DNA of 64,000 nt, from assembly GCA_037953625.1 (NCBI GenBank), contig CM075655.1, forward strand, positions 71,637,501 through 71,701,500, written 5' to 3'. The position numbers were made by a program, and so were the translations under genes. The notes beneath the pieces are model-generated. The model saw only the letters and a program-made list of their open reading frames with translations, searched no databases and was not told the DNA's origin. Shown here in pieces: positions 23,158 through 36,162 of the stretch. Each line of letters starts with the position of its first letter. The first letter of the stretch is position 1. The stretch is from Crotalaria pallida (Eukaryota; Streptophyta; Magnoliopsida; Fabales; Fabaceae).

Positions 23158-23871
23158 TGTTATGGACCGGATAGTCAGAACCGGCATGTCGGATTCAGAT
23201 ACCGGTTTGAGGCCGCAAGAGGCCCAATAGATTCGGATCTCGGTATCAGTCCAAGATCTCAAAGGGCCAAATGGCACCGGATCCGGATACCGGTATGAGG
23301 CCAGAAAAGGTCCACTAGAACCGGATTCACTTACCGGATTGAGGTCTCGAAAGGCCCAACAGACAGGCCGGATCCGGATACCGGATTGAGGCTATTCGAG
23401 AACATCCGAAACGGATTCGCATACGGGATAGTATCCTAAGTGTTCTTAGGATACCGGATTCAGATACAGATAACAGGATTAGTCTTGGACGTTTGACCTC
23501 GAACCGTTATACCGGTATGAATTCGGTCATGTGCCTTAAGGAATCTGGAGAATCCCGTTACCTTCACCAGCATAGGATTCCACTCAGCTTAATACCCACC
23601 GTTATGCCTGAGCCGTTTGGAGGGAACCTCACCTGCCACATGAAAGCGACAATCAACGTCATTTATGCTGGGATGCCTATATAACACCTGGTAAGGGAAG
23701 CAGGTATGAACCAACTCATCTCACACAAACACACACACCACCCCCCAAATTAGAACGACAAGAAAGTGTGTATCTTGGTATTCAAGGTGCTAACTTCACG
23801 TCTGACATCAAGAGTGGGATTGCTGGATTCTTAGCCGAATTGTCTAAGTACTGTAATCCTACGACAGAACA
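23158..23871 (+). repeat. E3 5' LTR (714 bp)
   Basis: Starts TGTTATGGACCGG and ends ACGACAGAACA. It holds several GATACCGG/CCGGTATC half-sites and a TATA box (CCTATATAACACC, about 23675-23687) with the 3' part of the LTR downstream. The primer site TTGGCGACCACAGTGGGAGC follows at 23872-23891. Confidence 0.92.
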
Positions 23872-23926
23872 TTGGCGACCACAGTGGGAGCGAGAAACTT
23901 ATTCCCACCATCTTCTGAAGAAGTCC

Positions 23927-25519
23927 ATGGCGAATCAGTCACTGGGAGAACGTGCTGAACCCAGCCACCACAGTGTGCTGGAAGTGAGGAAAAGTGGAGA
24001 ACAAGTGCCTTCTCGTCAGAAGGACCTCAGGGAACGGTTAAGCGAAGGAAGGAGAAGGGCAGAACAAGAACGTTCGAGACAGGAGGAACCTTCTCGTCAT
24101 GAACAGGAAAAATCGCGACAGAGGTCCCCCACTAGAGGAGGAAGCCCTTCGCATTCCCGACATGAGAGTAAGGGGTCATCTGGCAGATGCTCACAGAGGA
24201 AAGCAAGCATGGAGACAGAATTGGCTCGCCTGCGCAAGCGGCTGGGTGAACAGGACAAGTTGCTGAAGGAATTAAGGAAAGGAACATCCTAGTCGGGCGT
24301 CGGCAAAGGAAATGAAGTGGAGCTGGTTGGAGAACCTGAAGAAAAAGACCACCCGTTTTCTGAAAGCATAATGGCTTTCCCCATGCCTGAAAACCTCAAA
24401 GCTCCAGCCAATGTAGATCCATATTTCGGGAATTCAGATCCACAGGAGCATATCGACAGCTTTCTGGTGGCAATGTCATGTCAAGGGGCTAAGGACGCGT
24501 ACAAATGTCGGACTTTCCCCCTGACTCTAAAAAAAGCGGCTTTGCGCTGGTATTCTAAATTGGAACATGATTCGTTAACAGGGTGGAAAGACTTGGCTGC
24601 CAAATTCCTGGGACACTTCACAACAAGCAAATCACAGCCAAAGTCGGAACACCATTTATCTCAAATTAAGCAAGAGAAGGGGGAATCGTTGAAAGATTTC
24701 CTCACCCGTTTCAATACTGAATACCTTTCAATTAGTGACATAGAGGCTTCAGTGGCCTTGCATCTCTTGATGCGTGCATTAAGACCAGGGGATTTCACAG
24801 ACCATTTGGTGATGCACAAAATCAAAACCATGGACGAAGTCATGGAAAGAGCTGAAAAGTATATCAATTTGGAGGAGTATAAGAAAGCACAAGACAATTT
24901 TGCAGGTGAAACATCCGGAAAAAAGAAAGAGGCTTTCTTCAGCAAGGGGTCGGGGAAAGGTCAGCGAGAAGGAGACAAAAACAACAGACATGATTTGGGG
25001 GCTAAAAAGCCCGAGGGTAAATATGACCATTATATGCCTTTAAACACTTCTAGATCACAAATCCTTCATGAGATTATGAATGCAGAACTGATGGAAGTGG
25101 ATCGTCCACCCCCGTTGAGGAGGCCTCCAACGAAGGAGAATCAGCACAAAAGGTGTAGTTGGCATGGCAGCTATGGACACACCAATGAAGAATGTGTTCA
25201 ACTCAAAGACGCTGTGGAAACTCTGGTAAGAAGAGGAAGACTGAACCGTTACACTCGATCCTTTAGAGGAGGTCCCAACGAGCGCACCCCCACAAGAAGG
25301 GTCAGGAGTCTGGTCAGAAGGAGAACAAGAAGCCCACCTAGAAGGAGATCCCGAACGCCCCCAAGGAGAAGCAGAACTCCTAGGCGCACTGCAACCAGGA
25401 ATTCTCCAGTAAAAAAAGAAGGTGCTGGTAAAAGTAACAATGAAGACCTGGAGGTAATTAGCACTATTGCTGGTGGTTTGACGGTAGAAGGGGAATCCAT
25501 AACGTCCCAGAAAAAATAG
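23927..25519 (+). pseudogene. E3 Gag (Tat type), with stops
   Basis: One frame from ATG 23927 (MANQSLGERAEP), broken by TAG at 24290-24292 and ending at TAG 25517-25519. The first part is Arg/Ser/Glu-rich and charged (coiled coil-like near the end). The second has the retrotransposon Gag core (DPQEHIDSFLVAM, ALRWYSKL, WKDLAAKFLGHF, ESLKDFLTRF), then a variant zinc motif C-x2-H-x5-H-x4-C (CSWHGSYGHTNEEC) and an Arg/Pro/Ser-rich basic tail. In a live element this forms the capsid and binds RNA. The frame continues in phase into the protease, so stops separate what would be one polyprotein. Confidence 0.88.
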
Positions 25520-26916
25520 TTGAAGCTAGCAACTATGGCGGTTACCGTATCAAACAGGCAGAAGGAAGTACACCCTCCGATCACATTTACTGAAGCTGAT
25601 TTGGAAGGAGTGATTCCCAACCACAATGATCCATTAGTGGTAACCAGAATTATTGGCAGATTCCGTGTTTGCCGCATGATGGTAGACCAGGGTAGCTCAT
25701 CAGATATCATGTTCACAGAACTGTTTGACCGCTTGAAGTTGAAGTCAGCAGATCTACATCCCTGCTAGAAGGAGTTGATTGGGTTTACAAGTGACACTAT
25801 TAGACCCAGAGGATACATTGATATCAGGCTGACTTTAGGCGCACCCCCTCAATCTCGGACTGAAAAGGTACGCTTCCTGGTGGTGGACTGCCCCTCTGCT
25901 TACAATGCAATCTTGGGGCGGCCCACTCTGAAGGCATTCCAGGCGGTCGCCTCTCCCTTGCACATGGCTATGAAATTCCCAGATGAGAAAGGGTCAGTTG
26001 TTACAATACGGGCAGACCAGATGCAAGCCAAGGCCTGTTACATAGCTAGTCTGAAAGCAACAAAAGAGAACGCCAAAAAGCAGGTACAAGTGAAACAGAC
26101 CAAAGGATCAGCCTCATCCTCTAGGGTCATGAAGGTGGACTTGGACATGAGGGACGATATCAAAGAGGAACGACCCAAGCCCGAAGGGGAGTTAGAAAAA
26201 GTTCAAATCGGAGATACACCGGAACAGTGGACTCAAGTGGGGAAGGACTTATCAAACGAAGAAAAGGTCAGATTGGTTGCACTGCTGAAAGAGAACAAGG
26301 ATTTATTTGCATGGACAACAACCGATATGCCAGGGATAGATCCGGATTTTATCTGTCACCGCCTATCAGTTGATCCCAAATTCAAGCTAGTGTCACAAAG
26401 AAGAAGGAAAATGGGCAATGAACGGCAGAAGGTGATCGCTGCAAATGTGGAAGAGCTCTTACAAGCTGGGTTCATCAGGGAAGTCCCTTACACTACTTGG
26501 CTCTCTAATGTGGTTCTGGTCAAAAAATCCAATGGCAAATGGCGTGTGTGCGTGGACTACACGGATTTGAATAAAGCCTGTCCCAAGGACACATATCCTC
26601 TTCCCAACATTGACAAGTTAGTTGATAATTCAGCTGGGTATCAGTTACTCTCATTCATGGATGCTTACTCTGGTTACAATCAAATCCCCATGTTCACTGA
26701 CGATCAGGAAAAAACCGCTTTTATGACTGATAAAGCAGCATACTGTTACACAGTAATGCCGTTTGGTCTGAAAAATGCAGGTGCAACATACCAGAGGATG
26801 ATGTACAAAATCTTTGGAGAGATGATCGGACCGACATTGGAAGTCTATGTCGATGACATGATCGTAAAGTCAACAGAGGCAGGAAACCACAAGCAGGATT
26901 TGGAAGCTGTCCTTAG
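25520..26916 (+). pseudogene. E3 protease and N-terminal reverse transcriptase
   Basis: In phase with gag. The protease active site reads MVDQGSSSDIMF (Asp in DQGSS, the Tat form of DSG), followed by a TAG at 25766-25768, then ILGRPTLKAF. RT has KSNGKWRVCVDYTDLNKACP, LLSFMDAYSGYNQI, MPFGLKNAGATYQRMM and the catalytic YVDDM (about 26848). The frame is interrupted 60 bp later by element E5 at the target site cttag (26912-26916) and resumes in phase at 37930. Confidence 0.9.
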
Positions 26917-27495
26917 TGTAGTAGACCTGTAGTCGACCGAGCATTATCCGACCTAATTCACCTAACTCCGACCCTTTAAACATTTGAACAAGGCATACGG
27001 TCGGAATTATACACCGAGCAAACTGGGTTTTTACAGAGATGTAATACGCTTATGAGATTAACCCCGAGTACAGGACTTTCATCCTTATCCTTATCGTTTA
27101 CAGTCTCATCCAAGCGTAACCACTTCTCCTAGATTCCCACGACTCTTGGTTAGATAAAAATAGTACGGGATTAAGTTTATCACCTACAGGATTTATGGAT
27201 ATGATCTTATCATAACCTCTACAAATCCTACTTGAATTCTACCTCTTCAGAAGACTCATCAGAACGGCCCACAACACACAGGTAATCCCCTATAAGAACC
27301 ACCATGCTATAGGGGCTAAGGTACGTCTTCTCATCCCTAAGTTGACACTCGCACACACATTGTTGACTAGGGAGAACCTGTTTATCCCAACTGGATACGC
27401 AAAAATCCTACAAGTCCTACATTAATCTCTTTATTGAGGTCATTCTTTGAGGCTTTTCCATAGCTTCAAGGCTGATCTTGATCTAGGACACGACA
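26917..27495 (+). repeat. E5 5' LTR (579 bp)
   Basis: TGTAGTAGACCTG...GGACACGACA, same length as the 3' copy. The primer site TTGGCGCCGTCTGTGGGAA occupies 27496-27514, a common primer type in Tat-lineage elements. Confidence 0.95.
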
Positions 27496-27547
27496 TTGGC
27501 GCCGTCTGTGGGAATTTGAGTAACATATCATTCCCACCACCACCATC

Positions 27548-29490
27548 ATGGTCACTACCAGAAGTCAAGTTGGTGACCTCCGTGACCGCATCACCCGCAC
27601 CCGTGGCAGGCCCAGAAACGCTGATAACAACGATCCGCAGCCTCAGCCTGCGGGCGATCTGCGCGACGTCCTCAACCATAATCGTGGAAATAACGGGCAA
27701 CCGCCACGAACATCCCATTCTGGGGCAGGGAATAATCCCCAGCCACCAAACCATTCACAAAGCCAACCACCCCCTCATCGTAGCCATAATCGTAGTAGTA
27801 ATCACGCTATTCACTCCCAAACACCACAATCTTCTCATCCTAGGACTGGGAGCAATCCCCAACCCCTCCAAGTTTTACGAACCATCCTGCCACGTCCACC
27901 ACTACCCCCTCCTACACCTCCACCCCCCACTCATGGTGACTCGAGTAGCACAGCCCCAACCACCCGAAACACATCTAGGACCACTGGAACCCGAGCACAT
28001 CATGGCCGAAACACCCAACGAACCCCTCCTATTCCACCCAACCCAGACCACATAAGTACAACACCTAGAACCAGATTGAATCCAGGAAGAACTGCACCTG
28101 TAAACTCTCGCCATAGCCATTCCATCAGTAGGTCTTATGCAACATCTGCATCGGCTCGGGCTCGGGAGCAAGAGATGATAAACATTCTTAATAGACATAC
28201 GACCTTAATCGAACAACAAGGACGTGCTATTGCCGACCTTCAACAACAAGCTATGGCGAGGGTTGCCCAGATTCAACCGACCGCTATACCACCCCAAAAC
28301 CCAATGACGCAAACCATGGACCCACAACCACTTCCGGTAATGCAACTTCCCGCACCACAAAATATCCATACTAACCTAACCATGAACCAGGATCAGGGTG
28401 ATTTCCACCCTGGTCATCCCTTTACTCCATATATCATGGCATTTCAAACCCCCCAAGGATACTTGGGCCCTTCTAATGTACCACATTATAACGGCCTAAC
28501 CGATCTAGTGGACCATATTGTCTCTTATGAGGGAGCGATGAATTATTACGGAGGAGGGGAAGAAATGAAATGCCGAGCCTTTTCCATGACCCTCGAACCT
28601 TCAGTGTTACGTTGGTATTCATCCCTCCCTCGAAACTCAATAAATTCTTGGGAGGAGATGAAAAGAGTGTTTTTAAACAGATACACGGCTAGTTGCATCC
28701 ACCCCAAGTCCGACCACACCTTAGCGGAAGTCACCCAAAAACAAGATGAATCATTGAAAGATTACCTTTCACGTTTTCATGCGGAGGCTAGCTCGGTTCC
28801 TCGGTTAGAGCCTGGTGTGGCAGTACTATTGTTCACGCAAGGTTTACAATCGGGGGATTTCAGAAAGTCGTTGATTGGGAAACCTCCAAAAGATATGGCC
28901 GAGCTGAGATAGAGGTCAAATAAGTTCATCCATTTGGAGGAATTTTACAAAGGACAGAAAGTCAGAGAAGAAAGACAGCGAGTCGACCCTCAAGGCCAGA
29001 ACAAACAAAAACGTGACGAACGTTTTGGTGGCAGACAAGATAGGAATGATCGGGACCGAAGGATTCCTCCAAGGAATAAATTTCAGGAATACACTCCTTT
29101 AACTGTTCCAAGGAGTCAAATCCTGAGGGAAACAATGCAGACCGACTTACGCTCTGCCCAAAGACCTCCGTCTTTAAGAAAGGGCGCACAACGTGATAGG
29201 TCAAAGTACTGTGACTTCCATAAAGGTTATGGCCATACGACCGACGAGTGTATCTGGTTGAGGGATCTAATCGAAGAAATGACCAGAGATGGTAAACTAC
29301 AACAATATATCAGGGATGCAGCTGGCCGAAGAGGTAGGAACACATCTCAGTCGCCAGTAAAATCCAAACGCCAAAGAAGTAGGTCACCAGACGATAGAAA
29401 CACCGGGAGACAGAGAACCGACCCCACTCCAGCTACTGATACAAACCCTACTAAAAATGAATTCTTAGTTAACACTATTGCGGGAGGTTT
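27548..29490 (+). pseudogene. E5 Gag
   Basis: ATG 27548 (MVTTRSQVGDLRDRI), 34 nt after the primer site. A Pro/His/Asn/Thr-rich low-complexity region fills about residues 25-190. The Gag core is at about 300-455 (VLRWYSSLPRNSINSW, VFLNRYTASCIHPKSDH, DESLKDYLSRFHAEA). A TAG stop sits at 28910-28912 within the sequence MAELR-stop. In phase after it come a basic region and the zinc motif CDFHKGYGHTTDEC (about residue 555), then Arg/Ser-rich sequence. Whether the TAG is a nonsense mutation or a readthrough codon cannot be told from one copy; E3's homologous region reads through here with MDEVMERAEKYI, which favours mutation. Confidence 0.88.
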
Positions 29491-32200
29491 TGCTGGAGGT
29501 GGAGAGAAGAAGGCCGACAGAAAGAAGTACATTAACCAAATTTTAGCAGTCAGTCAGAAACCCATAGCCAAGAGATCAACAAAAAACGTTCCCATTATTT
29601 TTGATGACGGCGATTTGGATGGAATCCTTCCAGGTCATAATGACCCCATGGTGATCACTGCCCTTATTGGTAATTACGAGGTAAAACGAGTCTTTATCGA
29701 TCAAGGGAGCTCGGCGGACATTATGTTTTTCCCTCTATTCAAAGCTCTTAAACTCAGGGAGTGCAATCTCACTCCTTTTGAAGGAGAATTAATTGGTTTC
29801 ACAGGAGACACCATTGAGCCTAAGGGATACATCCAACTTCCTGTAACCCTCGGACAACAGCCTTCGGCCAGAACCGAGATAGTCAAATTTTTGGTGGTTG
29901 ATTGTCCAGCGGCTTACAACGCCATTCTTGGAAGAACTTCTTTGCAAGAATTCGGGGCGGTAGTGTCAACAGTTCATTTAGCTATGAAGTTCGTCGGAAC
30001 TGATGACAGAGTGGTAACAGTCAAGGCCGAACAGGAGGCAGCGAGAAAATGTTACAACGCCGGTTTGGGGAAAGTTAAAAACAAGGATCAGAGCAATTTG
30101 GAAAGAGTCTCTTTGGGTAAGGGCAACATTAACTTGGCGGATCTGGATATGCGGGACCAATCCGACAGAAACAGACCAACCCCAAAGGGACAGTGGGAAT
30201 TCCTGACGCTGTCCGACGATCCCGTTAGACAAGTGAAAATCGGTTCCGAGCTACCCACAAGTGTTAAAGATGAATTGACCGCACTGTTGATTTCAAATAA
30301 GGATCTGTTCGCTTGGACCTCAGCTGATATGCCGGGAATCGACCCTAATTTTATTTGTCATAAGTTGAGTATCATTCCGGGTTCGAAACCGGTGGCACAA
30401 CGCAAAAGGAAGGTTAGTGCTGAAAAGGCCGCTGCTATTGAAGAAAAAGTTGCTGAATTACTCTGACCAGGCTTCATTCAGGAATTCGACTATATAGACT
30501 GGTTAGCTAACACCGTCTTGGTCAAAAAACCCAATGGAAAATGGAGGATGTGTGTCGACTACACAGACTTGAATAAAGTCTGTCCTAAAGACCAATATCC
30601 ACTCCCTGTTATTGACAAGCTCGTCGACAGTTCAGCTGGCTACAAACTTCTGTCATTTATGGATGCTTACTCTGGTTACAACCAGATTCCAATGTTTCCT
30701 GCCGACCAAGATAAGACCGCATTCATTACCGACAAGGCAACTTATTGTTACAATGTCATGCCTTTTGGGTTGAAGAATGCGGGAGCTACCTATCAGAGGA
30801 TGATGAACAAGGTTTTTCAAGGCATGATCGGCTCAAACATGGAGGTATATATTGATGACATTATTGCAAAGAGCAGACAACAAGAAAACCATGCCCAGGA
30901 CCTCAGGACAATACTGGACCGAGTAAGAAGGTATTCCATGAGGTTGAATCCTGAAAAGTGCGTGTTCAGAGTCCCAGCCGGTTCTTTCCTCGGTTTCATG
31001 TTAACCGAGAGAGGTATTGAGGCCAATCCAGATAAATGCAAAGCAATCCTTGAAATGAGGAGTCCAGCTAGTCTTAAAGAAGTTCAACAACTCACGGGCC
31101 GAGTGGCGGCACTCTCCAGATTCTTATCCCAGGCTGCTCGGAAAGCTTTGCCATGGTATCAGCTCCTTAGGAAAAACAAAGATTTCCTTTGGGACGAGCA
31201 CTGTGAGCAAGCTTTTGTTCAATTGAAGGAGTATCTTTCCAGTCCACCGGTCCTCCACAGCCCTCTTTCCGGCGAAAACCTCATTCTTTACATGTCAGTG
31301 GCAGAAGCAGCGGTCAGTTCGGTTTTGGTACAAGAAGATTCGGGAATGGAAGCCCCAGTATATTTTGTTAGTCGAGCACTTCAAGGATCAGAATTGAGAT
31401 ATCAAAAGTTTGAGAAACTGGCGTACTGTTTGGTCACGTCGGCTCGGAGATTGAGACAATATTTTAAAGCACATAGAATATTGGTAAGAACAGCTCAACC
31501 TCTCAGACAAGTTCTTCACAAACCCGACCTAGCAGGAAGAATGGTTTCATGGTCTGTCGAATTTTCTGAATTTGACATCACCTATGAACCGAGGAAGGCG
31601 ATGAAATCTCAAGTTCTGGCTGACTTCGTCACTGAGTTCACAGATATCCCCTCAGATACCTCTCAGAATTTATGGTCAGTATATGTAGATGGATCGAGCA
31701 ACAGGAAAGGAGCTGGAGCCGGGGTCATCATTGAAAACCCCGAAGGATTGTGCATGGAATATTCATTGAAATTCGAGTTCCAAACATCAAACAATCAAGC
31801 GGAGTACGAGGCAGTTCTTGCGGGCCTCAATATGGTTCATGAGTTCGGAGCAGAGCGAGTGTCAGTTTTCAGTGACTCACAATTAGTAGTTTCACAGGTC
31901 AAGGGGCAATACTCGGCAAAGGAGCCCATCTTACAAAAATATCTTGAAGAGGTAAAAAGAATCATCTCTAACTTTTCAGAGTTTGACATTTCCCATGTCC
32001 CAAGAGATTCAAATTCCCGAGCCAACATTTTATCCAAATTGGCAAGTACAAAGGGGTCGGAAAATAATAAAACATTGATACAAGAGACCATTCCCCAACC
32101 GAGTGTCATTTTGGCTATCTCATTATCTCAATCATGGATGGATCCTCTTCTTACCTATTTGCAACATGGGTTCGTTCCCCAAGATCAGACAGAGGCTCGG
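29491..32200 (+). pseudogene. E5 protease, RT, RNase H and archaeal-type RNase H
   Basis: Continuous with gag. Protease: FIDQGSSADIMFFPLF (about 29695) and NAILGRTSLQEF. Stop TGA at 30464-30466, at the RT N-terminus. RT: KPNGKWRMCVDYTDLNK, FMDAYSGYNQIPMF, MPFGLKNAGATYQRMMNK and YIDDI (about 30848). The first RNase H follows (RALQGSELRYQKFEK). A second RNase H begins VYVDGSSNRKGAGAGVI (about 31680) with NNQAEYEAVLAGL, FSDSQLVVSQ and SRANILSKLA. Two RNase H domains in tandem are diagnostic of the Tat lineage. Catalytic residues look preserved apart from the stop. Confidence 0.9.
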
Positions 32201-33370
32201 AAATTGGTTAAAAAGGCAGCTCAGTACACAGTTCTGAATGGAGTTCTGTACAAAAGAGGGTTTAGTTCCCCCATGCTCAGATGTGTCAACCCATCCCAAG
32301 CTTAGGAGATACTTGAAGAGATTCACGGTGGAGTTTGCAGCCACCATATGGGTGGAAAATCCCTAGCTAGGAAAATAATCCGAGCAGGTTACTTTTGGCC
32401 TACATTGCAAAAGGACGCCATGGAACATGTTAAGAAGTGTGTTCAATGCCAGTATCACAGCGACATCTACCAAAAACCTGCTGAGGAGCTACATTCTCTC
32501 GGTGCCCCTTGGCCCTTTTATCAATGGGGCATGGACATCATCGGGAAGTTTCCCACCGCACCAGGGCAACTCAAATTTGCGGTAGTGGCTATTGACTACT
32601 TCACTAAGTGGATCGAGGCGGTACCGTTAGCAACAATCTCTACGGCCCGTATTCAATCTTTCTTTGTGAAGGAAATTATCTCTCGGTTCGGAGTGCCTCA
32701 TGCCATAGTTACTGATAATGGATCGCAGTTTGCAACCTCTCACTTTCAACAACTAGCAGCCGACCTAGGAATTACTCACTATTTCAGTTCTGTTGAACAC
32801 CCACAGACAAATGGGTTAGCCGAAGCTGCCAACAGAACCATCTTGGATGGAATTAAGAAGAAACTCGGTAATGTAGCCGGCACTTGGGCGGATAAACTTC
32901 CGAGCGTCTTATGGTCACACAGGACAACTGTACACTCGTCTACAGGAGATACTCCTTTTCGTTTGACATACGGCTGTGACGCAGTCATTCCGATCGAAAA
33001 GCGAATCCCTACCATTAGGACGCTCGAACGTCCTTCAGAAACTAATGACCATTTGCTCAACGAAGAGCTCATTCTACTTGAGGAAATTCGAAAGAACGTC
33101 GCCGCTCATGAAAGAAAAGTGAAGGAACGGCAAGCTCGGGAATACAACAAGAAGGTTCGTCCACAAAGTTTTGAAGTTGGAGATTTAGTCCTTCGCCGAG
33201 CAGATATCGGCAAAGGAAATGCTGGAGTTGGAAAATTGAAGCCAAAGTGGGAAGGCCCATACGGAGTGAAGGCTAAATCTGGATCTGGTGCTTACAAATT
33301 GGAAACTCTCTCGGGCATGGAAATCAATAACAGCTGGAACGTGGCCAAGCTCAGAGCTTATTACAGTTAA
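32201..33370 (+). pseudogene. E5 integrase
   Basis: Same frame; TAG at 32303-32305 splits the N-terminus from the rest. The HHCC zinc motif spans HGGVCSHHMGGKS to HVKKCVQCQ. Catalytic D-D-E: AIDYFTKW, VTDNGSQF and the E in GLAEAANRTIL. The C-terminal part (FEVGDLVLRRAD, WEGPYGVKAKSG, NSWNVAKLRAYYS) is the Tat-type end; there is no chromodomain. Its role is inserting the cDNA. From ATG 27548 to the end the polyprotein frame is 1941 codons with three internal stops. Confidence 0.92.
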
Positions 33371-34116
33371 GCTCCTATTTTATTTTTCACTTTTTACAAA
33401 TAGGATAGCCTATTGCTCAGAATTGTTTAGGTCGAATAAACGAAGGATAACACCCTTCTTAGATTAGTTACAAATTGTTAGGAATTAGTTAGAAAATGAG
33501 CAACTTCATTTTGTATTCTCTTATCAATAAAAATGCATCAATTTCTTTGAAATTCTCTTTCGAACATTGTGAAATGACATACGACTCATTTGGTTCGGCT
33601 AGCCACCGAGCTAAATCGAGAAACAACTCTTTACGAGAGTTCAGCAACGTATTCATAGAACGCCCGAATTCAGGAAATTACTTTCCTTATTTCGCGGTCC
33701 GAGAGTCCCGCTTCGGCTAAAGTCGGCGATTCGAGTTCTACTCACAATAAATTATATATACGATTGTAGCAATAAATTATACATACGATTGAGGCGATCC
33801 CATACCCAATAAATTACAGTCCGTTCATTCGGAGATTAGCATTGCACTAAATATCAAGGGTCACGTGACAAACGAAACCCAAAAGTAACGTAAATAATCT
33901 ATGCAACACTATTTGTATTCAAGACAAATTGATTAACATTCAGCAAGAGTAAAAGTAAATTGTTCATAGCAGTCAAGGAGTACGCTCGAATACAACGAGC
34001 AGCAAGTTAAAGAAAAGATTGTTCGAAAGGGCTAAGTGACGACGCTCGGTTACAAACGAGCAACAAAAATTAAATCCTACATAAAAGCAGCAAAAACTGA
34101 TCACCAAAGCTTAGAA
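33371..34116 (+). other. E5 spacer between pol and the antisense gene
   Basis: AT-rich, no significant ORF. A short direct repeat (caataaattatatatacgattg) occurs twice near 33745-33795. By position this is the 3' end region of both the sense pol transcript and the opposing antisense gene. Confidence 0.6.
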
Positions 34117-36162
34117 TCACTCCTCAATATCAGACAAAACAATGTTGGAATCATCAAATTCAGGGGCTTCAGTCAATTCAACGAGAGGGTTAGGCAGATC
34201 CTCTGCTTGTAAATCGACTTCGGCCTTGGTTTCAATATCAATTAGCTTCCCATTGTCGACAGTATGAAATGGATGAGCTCCGACCACCCTGAACTCAGTC
34301 TCAGGATTCAGAAATTGAATTTGCTTAATTGCCGAGACAAAAGAATCATCAACACTCTTGCTCCAGTTGTAAAAGTTGCTTTCCGCCTTTTTCTTGAGAA
34401 GAAGAGCTTTCTCCTTCAATTTCCGAGCAACAACAGCAGACCTCTCAACTTCAGATCTCAACTCATCCATCTTCTGTCGGTTCTCTTGCAATTCTTTCTT
34501 CATTGCCTCCTCGACCTCCTTCTTCTTGTCCTCAGTAGCTTTTTGGGAAACTTTCAAAGAATCCCTCTCTCTGATCAGCTCAGATTTGTCAGCCTTCAAA
34601 TTCTCTAATTCATTTTTTACTCGGACCAGTTCGTCCGAAAGGCTAGCCTCTTGAGCAGCAGACATGGCACGAGCCTTTTTCTGTTCAACGTTCAAACCAG
34701 AAAAAAGATTACCCGCTTGCTTGGCCAAAAAGTAAGTAAGGTTGGCACTTCGAAGAAGATATTTCGTCAGAGTCATGTTGCATCGAGACCACTCGTCGGT
34801 GGTGAGAGTTCCAAACCGAGAACAGTCAGATTCAGTGCAGACATATTTGGCAAACCGTTCATCAAATTGTTGATCCCATATGGATGTTTCTGATGGGTTT
34901 GCAGCAGAAGATGGAGTAGCGGTAGAAGATGGAATAGTGGCAGATTTAACACTTGGTCCCTCAACCCTCGGATTCGCCCTGTCAGACACCTTTTCTTTTC
35001 CTTTATCCAGCCGTCGGCGGCGAATTTGTTGTTGAGGGGGAGAAGTAGCTTGGACTTGGCCACTAGGGCCCAATGAAACTGTAGCAGCAACAACAACTAC
35101 ATTAGAAGTTGGCTGAGGGGATGCCTCGGTTGGAGAAGCTGTAGGTGCGGAAGTACTTAAGCTTGGGGTACTTAAGCTTGAAGACCCGGAAGCCACGCTC
35201 GTTGCAGGTGTCTTCCTCTTCTTTCCCCCTTGAAGTAAAGCAACCATTCGTGAAGCCATTTTTTCTGCAAAGAAAACTTGTTAAGATACAAATAAATCAC
35301 AAACATAACAGCAAAGAGAAAATAAACAATTTACCAAGCTCAGCTTTGACATCCGACGAGGGAATGTTCACAATATCCTTAGTTTCTATCATCCCATTCT
35401 TTTTCAAATAACTTTCCACTGCTCGGCACACTTCCTTTTCGTATTCAGCAAGTTCTTTCCAATCTGATGTGTATGATGCGATCGATCGGTTGAAAAAACT
35501 TGCACACCACTGAAGAGGAAACCGAGGGAGTGGACACCTTTCTCCAGGGCGAGTGAACCAGCAAATACCGTTTTCGATGAAATTATATTTAAAAAAATAA
35601 GGTTTAAACCCCTTCCAAGACTCGGAGTATTTGGTGAAAAGAGCATATCCATGGCGAGACTTCAGAGAAACCCAAAGTCGCCTTTCTTATCCTTTCTCAA
35701 AAGTGTTGCATTGTGGGGCAAATAGATAGAAAAAAATCGGAAGAGTAAAAGACCACTCCATGGTCGAACAAACCTGCTGGAAGCCCCTCACAAAGGCCCA
35801 AGCATTCGGATGCAGTTGGGAAGGGGCAACTCTCAAAGTACTCAAGACACCTATTTCAAAATCAGTAAAGGGCATTCTAATCCCTAGTCGAGTAATCACT
35901 TCTTCGTAAAAATAGAAACCAAAACTACCCTGTGGAATTTTAGTGCAAACCCTCTCGTTCAAACCCACTGGACTAACAGAATAGAGATTCCCAGTGTTAT
36001 CTACAGGACATGGTAAAATTATAGCCCGAATTTGTTCTAGTGACCCTTCTGTTGAAAGCTCGGACTGAATACCGAGAACCTCTTGGTCCACCCAATCATA
36101 TTCAGCTGCATCTGGTGGAAGTGGGTAGAGTTCAGGATTAGTGATACACTTTCTCTTCATAC
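34117..36162 (-). pseudogene. E5 antisense gene: Transposase_28-like domain plus coiled coil, spliced
   Basis: Read right to left. Exon 36162-35335 begins MKRKCITNPELYPLP and carries a segment resembling the 'putative gypsy-type transposon' family (Transposase_28): RLGIRMPFTDFEIGVL, VAPSQLHPNAWAFVRGF. One TAA at 35687-35689 interrupts it, then the frame stays open to 35335. A 70-nt GT-AG intron (35265-35334) follows. Exon 35264-34117 continues in phase with MASRMVALLQGGKK, Ser/Thr/Pro-rich sequence, a long coiled coil (about 170 residues, LVRVKNELENLKADKSEL...) and an acidic C-terminus. Antisense ORFs are known in Tat elements; their function is not established. A nuclear or regulatory role would be a guess. 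Confidence 0.72.
35265..35334 (-). other. Predicted intron in the E5 antisense gene
   Basis: In minus sense it starts GTAAATTG and ends TTTTCTTTGCAG, is T-rich and 70 nt long. Removing it joins phase-1 exon ends so that the Transposase_28-like frame runs directly into the coiled-coil frame. This in-phase join is the main evidence. Confidence 0.75.

Noticed and set aside
22882..23277. 131-codon minus-strand ORF
   Set aside because: It spans the OSCA-like exon and the E3 LTR in antisense; a product of GC-rich sequence.
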